From: Lignipirellula cremea
GTDB taxonomy: Bacteria > Planctomycetota > Planctomycetia > Pirellulales > Pirellulaceae
Assembly (NCBI RefSeq): GCF_007751035.1
Contig: NZ_CP036433.1
Location: 7,731,001 to 7,795,000, forward strand
DNA: 64,000 nucleotides
Reading direction: 5' to 3'
Shown here: in pieces, positions 26,317 to 33,987 of the stretch
Position numbering within the stretch: the stretch's first letter is position 1
Layout: every line of letters starts with the position of its first letter
Translations under genes and position numbers: made by a program
Notes under the pieces: model-generated
What the model saw: the letters and a program-made list of their open reading frames with translations, nothing else
Told to the model about the DNA's origin: nothing
Database searches by the model: none

Positions 26317-28098
26317 TTACTTAATAACGTCATAACCGATCGGACCAATGAGCGAAGGTTCGCCGGAGAGTCCTGCATTCCGAATATCGGGTCTGGCATT
26401 TGACCGATTGTAGGAAGGCTGCCGGTTGCCCATCGTGTTTGCCGTCGGTGCGTTGGAAACGGCGACCGGCGGATAACCGTTGCGACCGTTGGAACCGACC
26501 GCCATCGGTGCGGGCGCCGGAAGCACCTCGTGGTACTGCTGGGGGGCCTGCTGCGGAGCCGGATACTGCATCGGCGGCTGGTTGCCGGCCGGCTGGCCGC
26601 TGGGATATTCGGTCAGGGGAGCCTGGCCCATCGGGCCGCCGGGCTGGCAGGAGCCGTCCTGGCAGTTACAGTTGGGAACTTCGCGGTAACGACGGAAGTA
26701 GAACTCCGTGTCGTTCGGGGGTACGGTCGCTTCGCCCGGTCCGCAGGGAGGCACTTCGTTCGCTTCCAAAGGCGTAACAAACTCGGGCGTCACCAGGATC
26801 AGCAATTCGACTTCGTTGACCGTTTCCTGCACGCGGCCAAACATCGGGCCGACCCAGGGCAGATCCGCCAGCCAGGGTAGACCGCGGTCGGTCGAAGAAA
26901 CGCGGTTCTGGATCAAACCGGCCAGGGCCAGGGTTTGTCCGGCTCGCATCTCCACGCCCGTATCGACCCGGCGGCTACGAAAACCGGGCGAACCGGTCGT
27001 GGCGTCCCGCAAGGATTCGTCGATTTCCGTGATCTGCGGGCGAACTTCCAAACGGATATTGCCGTTGCCCAGCACGATCGGCACAAAGTCGATCTGCGTA
27101 CCGAACTCGCGGTACTCAACCGAGGTCACGCCCAGACCGCCGTTGACGGGAATCGGCACTTCACCGCCGGAGTTAAAGCTGGCGGGCCGTCCGCTGACGG
27201 TGACCAGCGTTGGTTCAGCAAGCAGCTTGGCCATATTGTTTTGTCGCAGCACGTCGACCAGAAAGCCGACCGTGTTGGTGCCGTTGAGCACGCCGACGGA
27301 CAGCGTGTTGGGTCCCGCGGCCGTGAGTGTTCCGCCCGAGGTAGCCGCCGCAGCGATCAGCCCCGCAGCACTCTGGATAACAAAGTCGTTGCCGGTCAGC
27401 AGAGCCCAGTCGATGCCGAATTGCCGCAGTTTGGTGCGGGAGACTTCGACCACTTTCACATGCAGCACGACCTGCTGCAGGCCGCCAACGCTCATGTTGT
27501 TGATCACGTTGGGATAGAAGTCCTCGGCGATCTGCACAATCCGCGTGACATGGTCAGGTCGCGACACAAAGCCGGAAATGATCACGCTGCCGCGGGCGCT
27601 GCCGTTGCTAGGCCGGACGCGAATGTCGGCGTCGGGAAACTCCGTGTCGAGAATGTACTGCAGCTCGCGAGCGTCGCCATAGATGATGACGTCGATCGAG
27701 CGGACCTGATCGTTCTCGTCCCAGATGTTCAGCTGGGTCACGCCCGGGGCCGAAGCCTGGATCTGCACCCGGTTGGGAGCCAGAGGAGTCGCCTTGAGGA
27801 TCTGGGTGTTGTTGACCAGCAGGCGGGGCACGTTGAAATCAAACGTGAGGATGCGGCTGGTGTTGACGATCATTTCGAGACGTTGCGCGTCGTTCTCGAC
27901 ATGGAAGTAGAGCGACTCCCCGGAGCCGGCTTCCAGATTCTGTTTGGCGCCTGGCCCGCCGCCCTGGGCGACGTTCATCACCGAAGCGGGGTAAGCTGGC
28001 GGTCCTGCGTACACTGGCGAGTGCGCAACCAGGACCAGCAAGGCGAGAGCCGCGACGCCCCTTGGCGTCGCGGTACGAAAGTAGCGCGTTATCATCAT
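26317..28098 (-). CDS. cpaC: Secretin CpaC/RcpA of the Tad pilus
   Basis: A 593-residue outer-membrane secretin through which the Flp pilus exits. The signal peptide covers about residues 1-31. An N-terminal pilus-assembly domain (about 50-125, LYFHVENDAQRLEMIVNTSR) is followed by a BON-like ring domain (GSVIISGFVSRPDHVTRIV) and the secretin core, including VVLHVKVVEVSRTKLRQFG, LLAEPTLVTVSGRPASF, GGEVPIPV and GLIQNRVSSTDRGLPWL. The last 120 residues are an unusual Pro/Gln/Asn-rich tail (AGNQPPMQYPAPQQAPQQY) with a short Cys-containing CNCQDGSC segment. Two ATGs follow AAGGA at a suitable distance. It lies 76 bases after cpaB. Confidence 0.94.
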   Translation of the reverse strand: MMITRYFRTATPRGVAALALLVLVAHSPVYAGPPAYPASVMNVAQGGGPGAKQNLEAGSGESLYFHVENDAQRLEMIVNTSRILTFDFNVPRLLVNNTQILKATPLAPNRVQIQASAPGVTQLNIWDENDQVRSIDVIIYGDARELQYILDTEFPDADIRVRPSNGSARGSVIISGFVSRPDHVTRIVQIAEDFYPNVINNMSVGGLQQVVLHVKVVEVSRTKLRQFGIDWALLTGNDFVIQSAAGLIAAAATSGGTLTAAGPNTLSVGVLNGTNTVGFLVDVLRQNNMAKLLAEPTLVTVSGRPASFNSGGEVPIPVNGGLGVTSVEYREFGTQIDFVPIVLGNGNIRLEVRPQITEIDESLRDATTGSPGFRSRRVDTGVEMRAGQTLALAGLIQNRVSSTDRGLPWLADLPWVGPMFGRVQETVNEVELLILVTPEFVTPLEANEVPPCGPGEATVPPNDTEFYFRRYREVPNCNCQDGSCQPGGPMGQAPLTEYPSGQPAGNQPPMQYPAPQQAPQQYHEVLPAPAPMAVGSNGRNGYPPVAVSNAPTANTMGNRQPSYNRSNARPDIRNAGLSGEPSLIGPIGYDVIK

Positions 28099-28174
28099 CC
28101 GTGATCATCCTTGAAAGGCGAAAAACTCGCTTACCGTCCGTGTTTCGGCGCCGCTGGCGGGCGTGGATCAGTGG

Positions 28175-29305
28175 TTAATTTGGGCTGACGGGAATTGCGA
28201 CCGAATCGTCGAGGTTCAGCCCTTCCAGGTCGCTTAACGGGTCGTGGTCGGCAGAATCACTGGTTCCGCCAGATCCCAATCCGCCATTTAAACCGCCAGA
28301 TCCGTTAAGACCGTTGAGGCTGTTCAAATCGTTCAACCCGCCAAGGGCGGTTGGTTTGGTTCCGTTCGCTCCGGGCAGCTGCGGCGAGGCGCCATTGAGC
28401 GGCACCTGGCGGGGCAGCTCGGCGGCGTTGTTCCAGTCGTACTGCATCGGCCCTTCGGGCGTGAAAATGATCATGGTATGCACGGGAGCCGCAACAACGG
28501 GAACCGCCGCCATCGCCCCGCCATCGCCATTCTGCTGGTTGACGAAGGACATGAAGTCCGAATCGCCGTTGTCGGGCGACCGTTCCGTGGCCGACTCGGG
28601 CCCTGCACCCAGCAGCGAGGCGACATTGACCTCGTCAACATCGACGAGTTCATTTCTGTCGGTATTCGATCGCTGGAGCAAGCGAAGCTTTCCGATTTCC
28701 TGGGCGAGCGAAAGATTCAACGCCTGTTTCGGAGTCACCAGGACCGACAACGAGCTGACGTTCCCGCCGGCTTCCTCTTCGGTGGCGCTGAGTTCCGTCC
28801 GACCACTCACTTCATAAACGCGAACGTTGGTGAGAATGGTGCTGACCTGTTCCTGGTTGCCACCCTTGGCGCTGCGTTTTTTGAAGTACAGCGAGATATC
28901 GACAAAGTCTCCTGGCTTGAGCAGGTTCGACACATATTCGCGCTGCACCTTGAGCGGCATGATGCGGTACCCGTCGGGGACGGGGGGCGTCAGGCTTGCT
29001 CCGATTTTCTGCTGCAGGACAAATTCCCCTTTGACGAAGCGAGCGCGGGCAAACTGCCCGTCGAGCTGTTCGATATCGGAGACAGCGCCTTCGGGGATGC
29101 GATCCGCGGGCCACTGTTCGAGTTGTACATTTTCCGCGGTCATTTTGTCGCCGATGTCAATGTCTTTCATCGCCACCAGGATGGGGCGTTGGTCGACCTG
29201 GACCTGGGCGTTTCCCTTGCGGTTGACGACCTGACTTACGCCGATTGACGCCACCAGCCCGCAGACGAGCGCAATGACGATCAGCATCATGGATTTCGCT
29301 TTCAT
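28175..29305 (-). CDS. cpaB: Flp pilus assembly protein CpaB/RcpC
   Basis: A 376-residue protein anchored by an N-terminal helix (MLIVIALVCGLVASIGVSQ). An SAF domain follows (about 42-110, ILVAMKDIDIGDKMTAENV), then the CpaB C-domain with MPLKVQREYVSNLLKPGDFVD split over residues 120-145. The C-terminal 100 residues are Gly/Asn/Leu/Ser-rich (LNDLNSLNGLNGSGGLNGG) and probably disordered. CpaB proteins gate or align the secretin in the periplasm. The ATG was preferred to a GTG one codon upstream. Confidence 0.93.
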   Translation of the reverse strand: MKAKSMMLIVIALVCGLVASIGVSQVVNRKGNAQVQVDQRPILVAMKDIDIGDKMTAENVQLEQWPADRIPEGAVSDIEQLDGQFARARFVKGEFVLQQKIGASLTPPVPDGYRIMPLKVQREYVSNLLKPGDFVDISLYFKKRSAKGGNQEQVSTILTNVRVYEVSGRTELSATEEEAGGNVSSLSVLVTPKQALNLSLAQEIGKLRLLQRSNTDRNELVDVDEVNVASLLGAGPESATERSPDNGDSDFMSFVNQQNGDGGAMAAVPVVAAPVHTMIIFTPEGPMQYDWNNAAELPRQVPLNGASPQLPGANGTKPTALGGLNDLNSLNGLNGSGGLNGGLGSGGTSDSADHDPLSDLEGLNLDDSVAIPVSPN

Positions 29306-29375
29306 CACACTAACCTTTCGAGTTTCTGGAAGGACGGCGCCGGATCATCAACGAATGGACTTCGTCGTAAAGGCA

Positions 29376-29894
29376 TCATTGCACCGTCTCCCTGCGCATG
29401 ACGGTGGTGGCCGTCATTTGCGTCCCTCCGAGAAACATGGAGCCAGGCAGCCAGCTGACATCGTCGTAACCGACGGTCACCACGACGGTGACCGGTTCGC
29501 CATATCCGGCCGTAGTGGGCGGATCGGGCGTCACCTTGACCCCCGCGGACGAAACCGCGGACTGGGCAAGGTATTCGGTGACAACGGTCTGAACTTCGTC
29601 CGAGGTCGTCCCATCGAGCACTGCCCGACGGGCTCCTTCGCGGCTGGCGTTGGTCAGCACCTGCTGCACCATCACCATCCGCCCGAACTCGATCATGCCA
29701 AAAATGAGCAGGATAAAGATCGGGGCCACGAACGCGAATTCAACAACTGTCGCTCCATGCCGTTTTAATCGGTACAACCGGCAGACTTTGTGCAGCTTAC
29801 TATCCTGCGGCGTTAAAATTTCCGCAGAATCCCCCAACAAGCGGGCGTTTCCTGCTCCACATTTTCGGCGGAGCAGGAACCTTTTCAGGTTCAT
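29376..29894 (-). CDS. tadE: TadE-like minor pseudopilin
   Basis: A 172-residue protein. A basic leader ends in RLKRHGATVVEFAFVAPIFI, where the glycine, the glutamate six residues on and the following hydrophobic segment match the TadE pseudopilin processing site cut by the CpaA peptidase. The leader is long (about 46 residues). A soluble C-terminal domain follows, with NASREGARRAVLDG, typical of the family. The start ATG overlaps the cpaA stop in an ATGA, indicating translational coupling. Confidence 0.92.
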   Translation of the reverse strand: MNLKRFLLRRKCGAGNARLLGDSAEILTPQDSKLHKVCRLYRLKRHGATVVEFAFVAPIFILLIFGMIEFGRMVMVQQVLTNASREGARRAVLDGTTSDEVQTVVTEYLAQSAVSSAGVKVTPDPPTTAGYGEPVTVVVTVGYDDVSWLPGSMFLGGTQMTATTVMRRETVQ

Positions 29895-30475
29895 ATCAGC
29901 ATCCCCGTCCAGGCGAAGTACAGGATCGAGCCAATGGCAATCGGAATCCCGTACGGCAACAGCATCATCGACGGCTTGCGCTCGGCAGCGATAGCTGATA
30001 GCTGATTGGGATCTTTAATCATGCTAATTTCGTTGACGATCAGGAAAAACTGGTTCTTGTGCTTGTTCCACTGCTTGCTGATCACGACCATCGCCACGGC
30101 GATAACCGCTCCGATGACACAGGTCCAGCAGAAGGCATAAAAGGTGTTGACACCGTAAACCCAGGCTCCGATACCCGCCATCAATTTGACGTCGCCTGCA
30201 CCCATGCCGCCGATGGCATAAGCAGGCAGCAGGCAGGCCAGCCCCACGACGGTGCCAAACAGGCTCCATCCCAGGCCGACGTACCAGGCATCGCCGGTCA
30301 GCGCAAAATACGAGGCGCTGTAAATCCATCCGCTAATAATCATCGGAAACGTGAGCCAGTTCGGCACTTTCAGCATCTTGCCGTCGATAACAGCCGCAAC
30401 GACCAGTACGATCGACACGAACCACACATGCCAGTTTTCAATCAGGGCTGTTCCCAGCTGTTCTGAGTATTCCAT
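29891..30475 (-). CDS. cpaA: A24 prepilin peptidase CpaA/TadV
   Basis: A 194-residue membrane peptidase that would process Flp and TadE. Both catalytic aspartates are present: in AAVIDGKMLKVPNWLTFP, where D is followed by K-x-x-x-PN, and in GGMGAGDVKLMAG, the GxGD motif. Six hydrophobic segments are visible. It is the short form without the N-terminal methylation domain. A GTG at 30487 is an alternative start; the ATG was chosen because GGGAG lies 11 bases before it. It precedes tadE with a 4-base overlap. Confidence 0.94.
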   Translation of the reverse strand: MEYSEQLGTALIENWHVWFVSIVLVVAAVIDGKMLKVPNWLTFPMIISGWIYSASYFALTGDAWYVGLGWSLFGTVVGLACLLPAYAIGGMGAGDVKLMAGIGAWVYGVNTFYAFCWTCVIGAVIAVAMVVISKQWNKHKNQFFLIVNEISMIKDPNQLSAIAAERKPSMMLLPYGIPIAIGSILYFAWTGMLI

Positions 30476-30602
30476 GGTTTGCTTCACTCCCGTGTATAAA
30501 TGAAGCGAGGCCGGGCTCGTTCGCTCCTTCGCGGGGCCGCGGTCGCTGGATGCTTCGCCCCCTCCCTTTGCGGGGGAAGGCGGTGCGCAAAAGTTGAATG
30601 AT

Positions 30603-30713
30603 TTAGAAACGCGCAGCGAACAGGCAACTGGCCAGGGCGGCGACTATCGTAAAGAAGCAGCAAATCAACTCGGCAGCGCCGGACATTGCTTCTAAAGGAA
30701 TCATAGGTAACAT
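30603..30713 (-). CDS. 36-residue membrane peptide in the Tad operon
   Basis: A very short reading frame in the operon direction between flp and cpaA. It encodes MLPMIPLEAMSGAAELICCF and continues with a hydrophobic run to CLFAARF at the end. The central 22 residues form one transmembrane helix with three cysteines. The spacing to flp and cpaA leaves room for it, and its composition is clearly that of a membrane peptide rather than random sequence. I recall no named family. It could be a small assembly factor or a second pilin-like peptide, but there is no cleavage motif. Below the length at which automatic callers report genes. Confidence 0.55.
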   Translation of the reverse strand: MLPMIPLEAMSGAAELICCFFTIVAALASCLFAARF

Positions 30714-30736
30714 GGTTGGCTTTCCCGTGGGCAACC

Positions 30737-30777
30737 AAAAAAGGCCCCCTCGCCGCCTCGAAAAGCGGCAAGGGGGA
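30737..30777 (-). terminator. Rho-independent terminator directly after flp
   Basis: Read on the minus strand, CCCCCT-TGCCGC pairs with GCGGC-GAGGGGG around a TTTTCGAG loop, followed by GCC and six Ts. It lies 32 bases beyond the flp stop and before the remaining tad genes, so it should let only part of transcription continue into cpaA and beyond. Confidence 0.85.
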
Positions 30778-30808
30778 AATTGATCATCATGCTCAACGCA
30801 GCAACAAA

Positions 30809-31000
30809 CTAGTTGCTGGAGTTGGCGGTCGAGATCGCATTCTGGATGCTGTTGAACGTGGTGTTAGCGTTGGTGCCGATCGCCTGGATGGCGGCCAGAC
30901 ACACGATGACAATCAGGGCCAGCATAACGGCGTATTCCACCGCGGTCGGGCCATCTTCACTTGCCAGAAACTGACGAACTTTCAGGGCGAAACTCTTCAT
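30809..31000 (-). CDS. flp: Flp type IVb pilin
   Basis: A 63-residue prepilin, the major subunit of the Tad pilus. The leader MKSFALKVRQFLASEDG is followed by PTAVEYAVMLALIVIVCLAA, which has the glycine cleavage site, the glutamate at mature position 5 and the tyrosine at 6 that define Flp pilins. The C-terminal 20 residues are Asn/Thr/Ser-rich. GGAGGT lies 5 bases before the ATG, the strongest ribosome-binding site in the neighbourhood, as expected for an abundant subunit. It is first in the leftward run and is followed by an intrinsic terminator. Confidence 0.97.
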   Translation of the reverse strand: MKSFALKVRQFLASEDGPTAVEYAVMLALIVIVCLAAIQAIGTNANTTFNSIQNAISTANSSN

Positions 31001-31660
31001 AACAACCTCCAGAGTTCGAGGCCGGGGGTGAACGCCGCGGCAACGAAGTTAACAAAAAGACGGAAAACCGAGACTCGCCTTGCCGCGCTTGCGCGTGGCC
31101 CGCTACAACACGAGTCTCTGAATAATCAGGTTTGCCTCGTCCCCTCTTCTGTCTTCGCCGTGATCCAGCACGCTTTTGCAAACGCGCTCTCCTTTCGGCA
31201 GTCAGGCTACCGTCGCAGTGCGACGGCCCTTGACTTTGCGTCCCGGCTTTGCAACCGGTTTGCCTTTATCGAGGAGGTTGAGGCTGCGGGCCTCAACAGT
31301 TCGCAGGTTCGCTAACACACAAACCTGTTTCCCTGTCAACAAAGAACCAAAATGGTCTTTGAAGCAGTCGCCGGGATCGACGACTTTTCTGCTCACATGA
31401 AACCTATGCCACGTTTGCAAGTTGTCAAATTAAACGCTTTAGGTAATTTCTTTTTTCTGGGTGCTTTGCGGGGAACTGTAAAAACAAGGGGTTTCTCTCC
31501 GCCGCTGATCGTTATCACCCTTGCATTCCCAACCGCTTTGCGGAGTGCCCTGCCTGGCGGAAAAAAGCTGTAACCCCCGAATAACCGGCCCTTCTGGCGT
31601 AATACGCGCAGGGCTTGCTTTTCTGGAACGGATGGCAATGCTTGAGGAAGTGAGGCGCCG
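31001..31660. other. Divergent control region between flp and the cyclase gene
   Basis: About 660 bases between divergent genes, so promoters for flp (minus) and for the cyclase (plus) must lie here. The flp ribosome-binding site GGAGGT is at its left edge. A sigma-54-like GG-N10-GC pattern was looked for and not convincingly found. No gene recognised. Confidence 0.5.
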
Positions 31661-32857
31661 ATGGCCTGGATGCATTTTCCCGATAACGTGCGATTTGCGG
31701 ATCTGCTTGATGTAGTGGTCGTGTCGATCCTGCTGTATGTCGCACTGCGCTGGCTCTTCAGGCGTTCCTCCCGCTCGGCCGCGGTGCTGCTGCTGGGTCT
31801 GCTGGCCGTGTATGTGGCGTCGCACGCCTTGAACATGTATCTGACCCAGTCGATCTTTCGCACCTTCTTGACCCTGATCCTGTTCTCGCTGGTCGTGCTG
31901 TTCCAGCGCGACTTGCGCCAAGCACTTGAGCGATTCTCCTTTTCCGATCACTGGCGTCGACGCAGAAAACCAGCGTCCCCGGGCGAAGAGTTTGTGCAAG
32001 CGCTGGCCGGCGCCTTGTCCACGCTGGCCGAAAAACGGATCGGCGCCCTGGTGGTCATCCCCGGCCGCTTGCCGCTGGACGGCCATACCCGCGGCGGGAT
32101 CGCCGTCGACGCACAATTCAGCGAGGCGCTGCTGCAGAGCATTTTCAACTCCGCTTCCCCGGGTCACGATGGAGCCGTCATCTGCCAGTACCGCCGCATT
32201 GAGCGGATCGCCGTGCATCTGCCCTTATCCCAAAACCTGGAGCGGTTGTCCGCCGGCGGCACCCGTCATGCCGCCGCGCTGGGCTTGTCAGAACGCACGG
32301 ACGCCCTGGTTCTGGTCGTTTCCGAAGAGCGGGGGACGATCAGCATGGCCTGGCAAGGGGAGATCGAAGTCCTCCCCACCACGCCGCATCTGGTGGAAGC
32401 TTTATCCGGTTTTGGGCAGCCGCCGCCTCCGCCGCCCCGGCCGCGATCGCACGCGCTGCACCTTCCCTGGCGCGAACTGGCTCTGGGAATCATCGCCGTT
32501 TCACTCTCCTGTCTGCTCTGGTACCTGTTCGCTTTCCAGACGGAAACGGTCTATCGCACCATTGCCGACGTGCCGATCGAGTTTCGACTGGAAGAAGGCT
32601 GGTCGATCGCCGACGCGCAACCCGCCACCACGCGGATTACGCTGACTGGACCGGAACGGGCGTTCCAGGCCCTGGACGAACGGAAGCTGCGGGTGTCGCT
32701 CGATCTCAGCCGGGTGCAGCCGAGCGATTCGGAATGGCCGCTTCACTTTCGCGATGTCCAGTTGCCGCCCGACCTGCAGGTCAGCAAAATCGACATCGAG
32801 CGGGTTCGCTTCCGCGTTCAGCCGCCGACCGCCAAAGCTCCTGCGCCTGCCCCCTGA
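31661..32857 (+). CDS. cdaA: Diadenylate cyclase (CdaA-like) fused to a YbbR/CdaR-like domain
   Basis: A 398-residue protein. Three N-terminal membrane helices (about 15-32, 38-58, 65-82) are followed by a DAC domain (about 105-245) that resembles CdaA, which makes c-di-AMP from two ATP. The DGA motif is intact (SPGHDGAVI, D170). The second motif, normally GTRHRAA, reads GTRHAAALGLSE (202-210), so the third residue of RHR is Ala. After a Pro-rich linker (254-262) a further helix (274-291) leads into a single YbbR-like repeat (about 300-385). In Firmicutes CdaA and its YbbR-domain regulator CdaR are separate adjacent genes; here they are one chain. GAGG precedes the ATG. Activity is uncertain because of the RHA change. 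Confidence 0.88.
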   Translation: MAWMHFPDNVRFADLLDVVVVSILLYVALRWLFRRSSRSAAVLLLGLLAVYVASHALNMYLTQSIFRTFLTLILFSLVVLFQRDLRQALERFSFSDHWRRRRKPASPGEEFVQALAGALSTLAEKRIGALVVIPGRLPLDGHTRGGIAVDAQFSEALLQSIFNSASPGHDGAVICQYRRIERIAVHLPLSQNLERLSAGGTRHAAALGLSERTDALVLVVSEERGTISMAWQGEIEVLPTTPHLVEALSGFGQPPPPPPRPRSHALHLPWRELALGIIAVSLSCLLWYLFAFQTETVYRTIADVPIEFRLEEGWSIADAQPATTRITLTGPERAFQALDERKLRVSLDLSRVQPSDSEWPLHFRDVQLPPDLQVSKIDIERVRFRVQPPTAKAPAPAP

Positions 32858-32937
32858 TAAAGGGCGCCGACTTCGGCGACATCCCCGCATGCCGTAGCTG
32901 AACTCGCCCGAGTTTGTCCGCGGTTCTCGAAGACTCC

Positions 32938-32970
32938 CTCCAAAGTTTGGCGACTTCGGCTTCATGCTGG
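32938..32970 (+). repeat. 33-bp dispersed motif, copy 1
   Basis: This stretch begins CTCCAAAGTTTGGCGACTTC and continues to GCTGG. It matches 59825-59857 at 29 of 33 positions. It lies in the spacer between the cyclase and the next gene. Confidence 0.7.
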
Positions 32971-33072
32971 CGATTCACTGGCCGATCGGGGATTGCTCTT
33001 GCTGCGGACTGGGGGTTTCGCTACGCTTCGCCAAATTTCACGCCCATTTCTGCGTACTATGCAGGAGCTGTT

Positions 33073-33828
33073 ATGCGCCACGTGCTGCTCTCTTTGTTTT
33101 TGTTCACTGCTGTTTGCGGCGCCTCCGCCACGGCCTGGGGACAGCAGTTCCGCGTCGAATCGACGGTCTTTGAAGGAGCCAAAACCGAGCCGTTGCTGGA
33201 AACGCTCACCCTGTTTAACGACGGGGTGATCTACGATTTCATGAACGACGCCCACAAGGTCACCGTCACTGATCCCGCCCGTGAGCGGATCGTGCTGCTG
33301 GATACCGAGCGGAAACTGCAGTGCACCTTCGCCATGCAGGAACTGGGAACGTTTGTCGAGAACTTGCGGGACGCCGGCTCCAAGCGCAGCGAACCGTGGT
33401 TCTTCGATCCCAAGTTTGAAGTCACGACCGACAGCGACGGCTGGGTGGTGCTGGCCGCCCGTCCGTTAACGTACAAGGTCAAAGGCGCCAAACCGTCGAA
33501 CAGCCTGTGCGTCACCCAGTATCAGCGGTTCGCCGACTGGTCGGCCCGGCTAAACGCCACGCGTCCCGGCAATATGATGCCGTTCGCCCGGATCGAAGTG
33601 AACCGCGTGATGGCGGAGCGGGGTGAGATCCCCGAAGAAGTCAACCTGACGCTGGCCAGCAGCGTGCTCAAACGCGGGCTGTCGTACCGCAGCAAGCATG
33701 CGGTGATCTGGAGTTTGTCAAAGACCGACCGCCAGAAGATCGAGGACGTCGGCGAACACATGGCCGAGTACGCCACGGTATCCTTCACGGAATTCTACGG
33801 CGATCCCGTCGCCGCGGATAAACCGTAA
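33073..33828 (+). CDS. Secreted protein of unknown function
   Basis: A 251-residue exported protein. The signal peptide is residues 1-23 (LLSLFLFTAVCGASATAWGQ). The mature part is a mix of strands and helices (VFEGAKTEPLLETLTLFNDG, TVTDPARERIVLLDTERKL) with no catalytic motif that I recognise. It resembles planctomycete exported proteins of about 250 residues that lack a named domain. CAGGAG lies 6 bases before the ATG. It follows the cyclase by about 215 bases and converges with tadC, sharing a hairpin with it. Confidence 0.82.
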   Translation: MRHVLLSLFLFTAVCGASATAWGQQFRVESTVFEGAKTEPLLETLTLFNDGVIYDFMNDAHKVTVTDPARERIVLLDTERKLQCTFAMQELGTFVENLRDAGSKRSEPWFFDPKFEVTTDSDGWVVLAARPLTYKVKGAKPSNSLCVTQYQRFADWSARLNATRPGNMMPFARIEVNRVMAERGEIPEEVNLTLASSVLKRGLSYRSKHAVIWSLSKTDRQKIEDVGEHMAEYATVSFTEFYGDPVAADKP

Positions 33829-33850
33829 CAACGCCTGGCCAACACACGAA

Positions 33851-33886
33851 AACGCCGCAGAAATGCATCAGGCATCGCTGCGGCGT
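33851..33886. terminator. Bidirectional terminator between convergent genes
   Basis: ACGCCGCAG and CTGCGGCGT form a 9-bp stem, with an inner ATGC/GCAT pair extending it. On the minus strand the stem is followed by TTTT, suiting the end of the cpaF-tadB-tadC run; on the plus strand only TCTTC follows. It lies 22 bases beyond the stop of the secreted protein. Confidence 0.75.
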
Positions 33887-33987
33887 CTTCGAAGGTTTCA
33901 TCCTGGGCCGGCAGGGCGCCAGGCTTGCTGTTGCTTTGCCAGTCCGGCAAAGGCGTCCACCGGTTCCGGCCTCCGCTGCGGGGCCGT

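Noticed and set aside
31560-31620. Sigma-54 promoter between flp and the cyclase gene
   Set aside because: CTGGCGTAATACGCGC has a GG-N10-GC pattern, but the rest of the -24/-12 consensus is poor.
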